Virus record (IMG/VR): IMGVR_UViG_3300021960_008380
Coordinates: 1 to 31,217 of that record
Origin: a virus
DNA length: 31,217 nucleotides
Reading direction: 5' to 3' (one strand)
Below, one piece after another: positions 22,029 to 27,699 of this stretch. How positions within the stretch are numbered: position 1 is the stretch's first letter; each line of letters begins with the position of its first letter. Under the pieces are notes generated by a model. It worked only from the letters and a program-made list of their open reading frames with translations. It made no database searches and was not told the origin of the DNA. Made by a program: the position numbers and the translations under genes.

Positions 22029-22355
22029 TTATGCTCTCTCCTTTGTTAGTTTGACCGTGCCGTCATTGGTGTGTTTGATCCTGTGCGAGTTCTGTAGGGC
22101 GAGATGAAGGAATGATTCATACTTGTCATCCTTGACCAACAAGGTGATTGTGTCGTCCATCGCGTCGTCATCACTGAATCCCGTGTGTGACCATATGAAA
22201 TCCCGACCGTACTTCATTCCCAGGTTGCCCGCCGTGGTGCAGATGTTGGCCACCGCGTCCACCGTGTCATAGCCCGCGTTGAGACCACCGCCCTCTATGG
22301 GTAGGTGTCCCATCCTCGTGGTCGCCCGTTTCTGTTTAATCTGTATTTCTTTCAT
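22029..22355 (-). CDS. Hypothetical protein (108 aa)
   Basis: No function recognised. The start is placed at the ATG at 22355 (MKEIQIKQKR), which leaves a 20-base overlap with the QueD-like gene; the frame runs further to 22388 but with a larger overlap. A Gly-rich GHLPIEGGGLNAGYDTVDAVANICTTAG segment (about 16-43) stands out, followed by acidic SDDDAMDD and a basic C-terminal part. Five bases separate its stop from the peroxiredoxin gene. Confidence 0.68.
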   Translation of the reverse strand: MKEIQIKQKRATTRMGHLPIEGGGLNAGYDTVDAVANICTTAGNLGMKYGRDFIWSHTGFSDDDAMDDTITLLVKDDKYESFLHLALQNSHRIKHTNDGTVKLTKERA

Positions 22356-22767
22356 AAACCGCGTGTGATCCGTTCTCACCGTCCTCACTTACATCTATTT
22401 CAATTTTCCTACCTGGATATCTTTTTGTGATTGCCACATATAAATCATCTGAAATCATCTCACAGCTCTTGTAATCCAATTTCATCGTGCCGTCCGCGTA
22501 CATGTTTTCCATCCATCTCTTGAACTGTATGAATTCTATGTCCCTGTCATCGTGGAACACCTCTATGGCCACCTTGAAGTGGAATATGTGTCTGTGTGGG
22601 TGTCCCAGGAAACTGACGTCGTACTCGTCACCTGTTGCCAGTTTTGGATCATCTAGTGCCGCTGGGTACTTGTGGATGCCTTCCTTTTGGAATGTGACCC
22701 ATATCATCTTGCTGGCCTTGTTGGCTTGTTCTCTTAGTGCTTGATCGTGCTGTTGCTCAGTATCCAT
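22336..22767 (-). CDS. QueD-like T-fold protein (6-pyruvoyl/6-carboxytetrahydropterin synthase-like)
   Basis: 143 residues from the ATG at 22767, which has AGGAGA 6 bases upstream; the longer frame to 22857 lies in the previous gene. The layout follows QueD/PTPS: a first His (H32 in KEGIHKYPAA), a GHPHRHIFHFKV block (H56/H58/H60) equivalent to the zinc H-x-H, DRDIEFIQFKRWM equivalent to the D-F-x-x-L-K region, SCEM (101-104) at the place of the P-T-x-E substrate motif, and a final IEIDVSEDG strand. The catalytic Cys between the first His and H-x-H and the L-D-H motif are not seen, so it may be a divergent enzyme. With folE and queE it would complete the steps to 7-carboxy-7-deazaguanine. Confidence 0.6.
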   Translation of the reverse strand: MDTEQQHDQALREQANKASKMIWVTFQKEGIHKYPAALDDPKLATGDEYDVSFLGHPHRHIFHFKVAIEVFHDDRDIEFIQFKRWMENMYADGTMKLDYKSCEMISDDLYVAITKRYPGRKIEIDVSEDGENGSHAVYERNTD

Positions 22768-23285
22768 TTGTTCTCCTGTATTGGTTGATCTTGTTTGTAT
22801 TCCTTCCATGAGGTAAATCCCGCTGACTGTTTGAAGTGATTCATGGTCATGGTCCATACACCTGGGTTGGTTTTGTTGAAATCAACATCATCCACCTTGA
22901 TGCACAGATTATCATCATCTTCTGAATCTGGAAATATAATTGAACAGAATGGAATGAATTTTTCATTTTTCCAAATTAGTTTAAATCTCTTCTTGACCTC
23001 TGTGTGCAGATTGTAGGGATAATCTATTGTGACATAATATCCCTCCTCGATTAGTTTCATCATCTGTGCCAGTTGTAGACCATGATTGTACATGAATGAT
23101 CTGTTAGCACCGTAGTATACGGCCTTAGCATTTACCATTTCTGCAAGTTCTTTGATTTGATCTAGCGTGAGATCATTACGTGCCAGGAACAAAGTTTGTA
23201 ATCCATAAGCGGGTGTGTGTTCTATCTCTATGCCTGAAAAAACACCTACATCTTTACTTTTACCTGTTTTGTAATCTCTGTCCAT
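22734..23285 (-). CDS. Conserved hypothetical phage protein (183 aa)
   Basis: Recognised as a type conserved in marine T4-like phages, with no assigned function. Notable segments are MDRDYKTGKSKDVGVFSGIE at the start, TPAYGLQTLFLARN (about 24-37), YYGANRSFMYNHG (about 57-69), and NPGVWTMTMNHFKQ toward the C-terminus. It is the first gene of its unit and overlaps the QueD-like gene by 34 bases. A perfect-consensus promoter ends 6 bases before the ATG, predicting a leaderless mRNA. Adjacency to the QueD-like gene hints at a link to the pathway, but nothing in the sequence shows it. Confidence 0.8.
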   Translation of the reverse strand: MDRDYKTGKSKDVGVFSGIEIEHTPAYGLQTLFLARNDLTLDQIKELAEMVNAKAVYYGANRSFMYNHGLQLAQMMKLIEEGYYVTIDYPYNLHTEVKKRFKLIWKNEKFIPFCSIIFPDSEDDDNLCIKVDDVDFNKTNPGVWTMTMNHFKQSAGFTSWKEYKQDQPIQENKWILSNSTIKH

Positions 23286-23291
23286 ATTGTT

Positions 23292-23320
23292 ATTATACGA
23301 CGGGTTGATTATTTTGTCAA
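23292..23320 (-). promoter_or_regulatory. Sigma70 consensus promoter P8, predicted leaderless transcript
   Basis: Minus-strand TTGACA (23315-23320), 17-base spacer, TATAAT (23292-23297): both boxes and the spacing are perfect. Six bases follow before the ATG at 23285. The -35 box lies inside the 3' end of the DUF465-like gene. Confidence 0.85.
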
Positions 23321-23503
23321 TGTCTGTTTTGCCCGAATGATAGCATCCTTCAGTGCCAACTTGGTCTTCTTCAACCTCATCAGAAGTGTCTTGCTTTCGG
23401 CACTCCTATCCTTTTTGCGATCCTCAGTGAGTTCTTTGACTTTTCTCTTAAGGTAATCGTGATGATCCTGTAGTTTCTTTAATATTTTACTTTTGTTAGC
23501 CAT
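23309..23503 (-). CDS. Small helical DUF465/YdcH-like protein (64 aa)
   Basis: A short, strongly basic coiled-coil protein. The pattern H-H-D-Y-L-K-R-K-V-K-E-L early and LKKTKLALKDAI at about 44-55 match the two-helix layout of DUF465/YdcH proteins, whose function is not established. It has a good AGGAG ribosome-binding site. It overlaps the radical SAM gene upstream by 8 bases and is the last gene of the polymerase-containing series. Confidence 0.72.
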   Translation of the reverse strand: MANKSKILKKLQDHHDYLKRKVKELTEDRKKDRSAESKTLLMRLKKTKLALKDAIIRAKQTLTK

Positions 23504-24668
23504 TTTTTTCTCCTAGTTGTTTTAATTCTGGTAAAACTTTAAATAATTCCTGTCCTCTCAAACGATCAAGTATTTGCATCCTCTTCAAAAACTCGTCCAC
23601 GTATTGTACGTGCTCTAGATTTTTAGTCAAGAACTCTTTTGTCTCTACCAGACTGGTTTTCAGTTGACCTGTCAATATATCATTATACTTGTTGTCATTT
23701 AAGAATGAACTATTTAGGAAATTATCTATGTCCTTGATGCATTTTTCCTTCATAAATCTAGGTGCATAGATGGGATCGAGGTAGTGAGGATCTGTTACCA
23801 GTTGAAACCAAACGCCGCCAAACGATATACCACAGTTAACGATGTAATCAAATATTTCATCTAGACGTGTCATGTTTAACCATTGTATTGTTGTATTGAA
23901 TGATACTCCCTCACCTATATTTTTAAGATTTTTTTCTATTGTACCCCAATCGCTTGGATATCTAATGTATTTGGCAAGATCACCCACAGCGTCTATAGAT
24001 ACATTATAAGAAACACTCTTGAATTTTTTACTGAGATCTACAAAATCCTTGTTGATATTGGTTGCGTTGGTCGTGAATATCAACTCAACATTATTGCTGT
24101 TTCCAGTATCGACTATTTTTTTTATGTATTCTATGTTACGCTTGATTATTGTTGGTTCACCGCCCGTCATAAAAACTCTTCGCACATAGGGTATCCAGTC
24201 CTCTATAAGTTCCCATGTGTCTTCGTCAAGTGATATTATTTTTTGTGTGGGATTGTCGATCCAATCCTCGTTTGGATTTTCAATTATCTCGCCAGCAATC
24301 TGACTGCTCCATTCGGCAATACACATTCTACACTGTAGATTGCACAGATTACCTAAACGTAGATCTAGATAAAATGGTTGCTGTAGGTTAACATTGTTCT
24401 TTATTTGATCGACATGGTCCTTGTATATCTCGTTGCTGTGCTGTCTAAGACTGCTGAATCCTCTGTCTTCTTTTTTCCAGCATATTGAACATCCTTGGTC
24501 TCTCACGTTTGACAGCATATTTTTTTTGATTTTCTGTAGTTGTCCTGATTCCCAATATTGTTTTTTAGAGTTGAATTTAAGATTGCCAGTATACGCACAA
24601 CAAGGTGTTATCAAGTTTGGAGTGATAAATGCGTGAATAAATGGCAATATACAGAAATTGTCTGCCAT
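23496..24668 (-). CDS. Radical SAM protein with N-terminal twitch/SPASM-like domain (390 aa)
   Basis: Similar in plan to the protein at 6992-8119. N-terminal auxiliary cysteines are C6, CC at 23-24, and CSIC at 60-63. The radical SAM signature CNLQCRMC has cysteines at 109, 113 and 116, followed by MTGGEPTIIKR. The N-terminal FCILPFIHAF start, then CCAY and GCSICWKKE, is typical of twitch-domain radical SAM proteins seen in environmental phages and bacteria. Substrate unknown. It begins 6 bases after the DpdA-like gene and could act on the same pathway or on a peptide. AT-rich compared with the clamp and polymerase genes. Confidence 0.85.
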   Translation of the reverse strand: MADNFCILPFIHAFITPNLITPCCAYTGNLKFNSKKQYWESGQLQKIKKNMLSNVRDQGCSICWKKEDRGFSSLRQHSNEIYKDHVDQIKNNVNLQQPFYLDLRLGNLCNLQCRMCIAEWSSQIAGEIIENPNEDWIDNPTQKIISLDEDTWELIEDWIPYVRRVFMTGGEPTIIKRNIEYIKKIVDTGNSNNVELIFTTNATNINKDFVDLSKKFKSVSYNVSIDAVGDLAKYIRYPSDWGTIEKNLKNIGEGVSFNTTIQWLNMTRLDEIFDYIVNCGISFGGVWFQLVTDPHYLDPIYAPRFMKEKCIKDIDNFLNSSFLNDNKYNDILTGQLKTSLVETKEFLTKNLEHVQYVDEFLKRMQILDRLRGQELFKVLPELKQLGEKNG

Positions 24669-24674
24669 GATGAT

Positions 24675-26123
24675 TTACTCGAATAGTGAACTGAAGTTGT
24701 TTTTACCCTTGCCACCACCAGTATGCCTGGCCCAACGTGTGCCTCTGATGTCTGCAAGGAATGGTCTTGAATCTTTAATCACTTGCATGGGTGTTTCTGA
24801 ATTGAATACATCCTTAATCAAAGAGTTAAAATACAAGATATTTCTAGGTACAAAATTACTCATTTCGTCTGTGTTATCAGACGCTTTTGTTTTTCTCCAG
24901 TGTTTAACTTGTGGTTGATATTTGACACCCTCCACGTCATTTAAATCGTTTGCCACTTGTACTGCCTTGATCTGATTGTATACGTTGTGTGCCATCATCA
25001 AACAATAACTGAAACTGTCCCAACTTGTTGCACCCTCTTTGCCATTTTTATTAAGATCTCCTTCACCATAATAACACACGTCTCCCATAGTTAATCTATC
25101 TCCTATGGCACTATGGAATGGAAATGGTATGTTGGATCCTTTTAGTCTTTTATCATCTGGCGCCTTGTCCATTATAAAAGAGTATCTCTGTGGTGTAAAT
25201 GAATTGCCTGTGTACACTAAACCGTTTGCCGTTGAAAGGAAAGCAGATGCACTATCAAAACTGATTGTAAAATTTTCATTAACGTGTTCACGCACTTGTC
25301 TCTGTATCTGTGTGAGAAAACATGCCCAGTCCAGTTGTGATGTGCCCAGTACGTGCATCCAGTCCTTACCATCAAGTTTCTTCTCATCTCGCATCACAAT
25401 GAGTCTCTTTAACAGTATCTCCATGTCGCACATGTTGATGCCTCCCATAGCCCATCCTTCAAAATCGTATTTCTTGACTTCATCGTACCAAGTGCATGCG
25501 GTCTCCCAATCGTCACCTTGTAGAACGTTAAGAAACTTAGTCTGTCCCAACCTATTCTTCTGGAAGTATTTTAAGTTATAGATAGTGGCATCCAAACAGT
25601 CTTGATAACTGTTTAATCCACTTTTTCCTCTGTTGTGATCATCTGCCGCCCACGTTGGTACATCGAGTGTCATTGCCCAGTCCGATGTAAGTTCAAGCCA
25701 ATTGAGAATATTACTCCTTACTTTGTTTGCTTTGTTGCCCTCGAAGTCTTTCCAGTCAAACTGTATTACACCTTTTGCTATCTGGTAGCCACCGGAGTCT
25801 CCCACTATAGTGCTGAATTCTCTGTCTCTATTCACAATCATGTTGTCTCGGTCATGTACTTTGTCCATGTCCAAACAGGCGTGTCCTGCTGAGTAAAGTG
25901 CTGTGTTGTATGTGAAATATCCTTCTTTTGGATTTATAAAATTTAGACCTTCTACTCCTCTGTCCAGTCCTTTTGGAATCCTGTCCGCTGGAATGTGTTT
26001 GCCTTCAGTTAATCTCTGTTTGGTTACGAATGTCTGGAAGAAGTTTGATATGGCCGGCAAGAAACACGCAAAGTTTCTGTTGTAGTTACCTAGATGTTCT
26101 TGCCTTCCATTATCCGTCGTCAT
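24675..26123 (-). CDS. dpdA: DpdA/TGT-like guanine transglycosylase (7-deazaguanine insertion)
   Basis: 482 residues with the hallmarks of the tRNA-guanine transglycosylase superfamily: VGDSGGYQIAKG (D109), TLDVPTWA (D154), NVLQGDDW (199-206), WAMGGI, VLGTSQLDW (258-266) and ISFDSASAF with the likely nucleophile D290. TGT proteins exchange guanine for a 7-deazaguanine. The C-terminal zinc site of bacterial TGT (C-x-C-x2-C) is not present, and the surrounding sequence is unlike cellular TGT, so it fits the phage DpdA group that modifies DNA. It begins within the clamp stop codon (one-base overlap) in the replication unit, which suits action on replicating DNA. tRNA modification remains possible. 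Confidence 0.8.
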   Translation of the reverse strand: MTTDNGRQEHLGNYNRNFACFLPAISNFFQTFVTKQRLTEGKHIPADRIPKGLDRGVEGLNFINPKEGYFTYNTALYSAGHACLDMDKVHDRDNMIVNRDREFSTIVGDSGGYQIAKGVIQFDWKDFEGNKANKVRSNILNWLELTSDWAMTLDVPTWAADDHNRGKSGLNSYQDCLDATIYNLKYFQKNRLGQTKFLNVLQGDDWETACTWYDEVKKYDFEGWAMGGINMCDMEILLKRLIVMRDEKKLDGKDWMHVLGTSQLDWACFLTQIQRQVREHVNENFTISFDSASAFLSTANGLVYTGNSFTPQRYSFIMDKAPDDKRLKGSNIPFPFHSAIGDRLTMGDVCYYGEGDLNKNGKEGATSWDSFSYCLMMAHNVYNQIKAVQVANDLNDVEGVKYQPQVKHWRKTKASDNTDEMSNFVPRNILYFNSLIKDVFNSETPMQVIKDSRPFLADIRGTRWARHTGGGKGKNNFSSLFE

Positions 26124-26860
26124 TATTGCGCCTGTGCTGGTATAATGTACTGGTACTTGCCCAGTCCCGAGTCAACAGAGACCATCATTGCACCCTCGTT
26201 AGAGAAGTGCAGTGTGACCTTCGCTGAATCAGAAAGTTTCAGTATCTGTAACACCTGCCCCACCGGCCAACTCCAACCCTTGTTAAGTGTGCCCTTAACG
26301 TCGGTTGCGAACGTGAACTCACCACCGTGTGACGCTTGGTCACCGAAGGTGAATATCAGATTTCCATCCTCCGTCCTCACGACGAATGAATTGTGTTCTG
26401 TGTTTGCTGTGGCCTGGAAGTTGAATCTCTGCACACTAGCCACTGTAGGCTCGATCTCGACGTCCCACTTAACACCCTTGAACTTCACGGTCTTAAGTTT
26501 CTCGTTGATGATCTCGGCGTTCATGAACCTGTAGTCGTTCTTGAAGTCACCCTTTTCATTCTCGAAATGGATGCCTGTCGGAACTGTTGCGCCGTTTCTC
26601 TCACCGGACCACACTGTTATGTTCGCCTTCTCCTTGTACTCCGGACATTTGAGGTGGATGTCCAGTTTGCCCATCTGTGGCATTCCGAACGTACCCGTCA
26701 TCTCCGGTTGTGGTTTGTGGAAAGACCCCTGCAAGATCACAGATCTGTCCTCGGCCATTGAGTCGATTGCTGTCTCTTTATCGTCCCCAGTGATCTTGAC
26801 CAGATCTAAGAATCCCAATCCATGCGTGTGTTTAACGATGTCTTTTAAGATGTCTATCAT
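26123..26860 (-). CDS. 45: Sliding clamp, T4 gp45-like DNA polymerase processivity factor
   Basis: 245 residues (T4 gp45 is 228). The start MIDILKDIVKHTHGLGFLDLVKIT and the pattern of short strands, with ILQGSF, FTFGDQAS, GWSWPVGQVLQILKLSD and KYQYIIPAQ at the end, match the gp45 group. Three copies form the ring that holds gp43 on DNA and, in T4, also activates late transcription. It lies downstream of the polymerase and methyltransferase and is followed by the DpdA-like gene with a one-base overlap. A CTAAATA heptamer is about 20 bases upstream of the ATG and could belong to a late-type promoter. Confidence 0.88.
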   Translation of the reverse strand: MIDILKDIVKHTHGLGFLDLVKITGDDKETAIDSMAEDRSVILQGSFHKPQPEMTGTFGMPQMGKLDIHLKCPEYKEKANITVWSGERNGATVPTGIHFENEKGDFKNDYRFMNAEIINEKLKTVKFKGVKWDVEIEPTVASVQRFNFQATANTEHNSFVVRTEDGNLIFTFGDQASHGGEFTFATDVKGTLNKGWSWPVGQVLQILKLSDSAKVTLHFSNEGAMMVSVDSGLGKYQYIIPAQAQ

Positions 26861-26880
26861 AATGTTCTAATTGTATATGA

Positions 26881-26887
26881 TATTTAG
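26881..26887 (-). promoter_or_regulatory. T4 late-promoter-like heptamer upstream of the clamp gene
   Basis: Minus-strand CTAAATA, close to the T4 late -10 element TATAAATA, about 20 bases before the clamp ATG in the 30-base gap between genes. A short AT-rich match, so the evidence is weak. Confidence 0.25.
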
Positions 26888-26890
26888 GTC

Positions 26891-27691
26891 TTAGTCTACG
26901 GTTATTTCAGAAACTTTGTACACAACTGGATTTTGTTTACCAGGCTTGCGGAATATGGCGTAGTTGGCTCCTGGGCGGAACATGTTCATTTCTACTACTT
27001 CATAGCCCTCGTCCTCGATGATCTTGGTCATGGCGGTCTTAGTGTTGTAGTTCCAATATCCCCTCTGTGCCTGCTTGAGATCTATGTCGTAATGGCAATC
27101 CGCATATTGTATGAAAACGTATCCACCATCTATGAGGATCCTCTTTATGTCCTGAAGATATTGCTTGATGTGTTCTTGCGTGAAGAACACAAATGTGTCC
27201 CAACTGAACACGAAGTTACAGGAACCGGTTGGTATTTGATCACACGCTGTCCTATCGGTGGTGTAGAATCTAAGTAATTTTTGGTTGGCGGGATGGAATC
27301 TCCTCCTAATCTTATCTTGTACTTCTAGCAAAACGTCAACGAAGAAATTCAATCTCCATGCTCTAAATTCTTTCGAGAACATGCCTGTTCCTGGTCCTAT
27401 CTCCAGGCTGTTGTAGAGATTGGTTTTTGCGAATTGGAAAATCTTGGTTTGTATCATCCTGTACAATCCATTATCTATGATTGGTTTTGCTCTCTTGATG
27501 TCGAGATCTTTCCTGAACCAGTCAAGTGTTTTGTCCAGTCTGTCGATCATCATGTTGTTATTGGCATCGACTGCCAGCTCGAGATCTTTCAGGATCTTTA
27601 AATTCTGATCAAGAATTGTGTTAAAATCTTTGCCGTCTTTGAGCTTCTGTAATTTCTCTATCAGCAGTTTGATCTCTTCTATGCTTAACAT
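26891..27691 (-). CDS. Class I SAM-dependent methyltransferase (266 aa)
   Basis: The N-terminal ~65 residues are helical and charged (IEEIKLLIEKLQKLKDG, then a second helix). Motif I, LEIGPGTGMF, is at about 96-105, followed by SCNFVFSWDTFVFF (motif IV region) and LIDGGYVFIQYAD (about 187-199), typical of Methyltransf_23/11-type enzymes. No DNA-methyltransferase motif such as NPPY or DPPY is seen, so small-molecule, protein or sugar methylation is more likely than base methylation. It lies between polymerase and clamp. CTAAATA and 5 bases precede the ATG, overlapping the polymerase stop. Confidence 0.82.
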   Translation of the reverse strand: MLSIEEIKLLIEKLQKLKDGKDFNTILDQNLKILKDLELAVDANNNMMIDRLDKTLDWFRKDLDIKRAKPIIDNGLYRMIQTKIFQFAKTNLYNSLEIGPGTGMFSKEFRAWRLNFFVDVLLEVQDKIRRRFHPANQKLLRFYTTDRTACDQIPTGSCNFVFSWDTFVFFTQEHIKQYLQDIKRILIDGGYVFIQYADCHYDIDLKQAQRGYWNYNTKTAMTKIIEDEGYEVVEMNMFRPGANYAIFRKPGKQNPVVYKVSEITVD

Positions 27692-27699
27692 ATGGTTAT

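Noticed and set aside
26891-27691. The methyltransferase as a DNA base methyltransferase
   Set aside because: No NPPY/DPPY-type or PCQ motif is present; the sequence fits a small-molecule or protein methyltransferase better.
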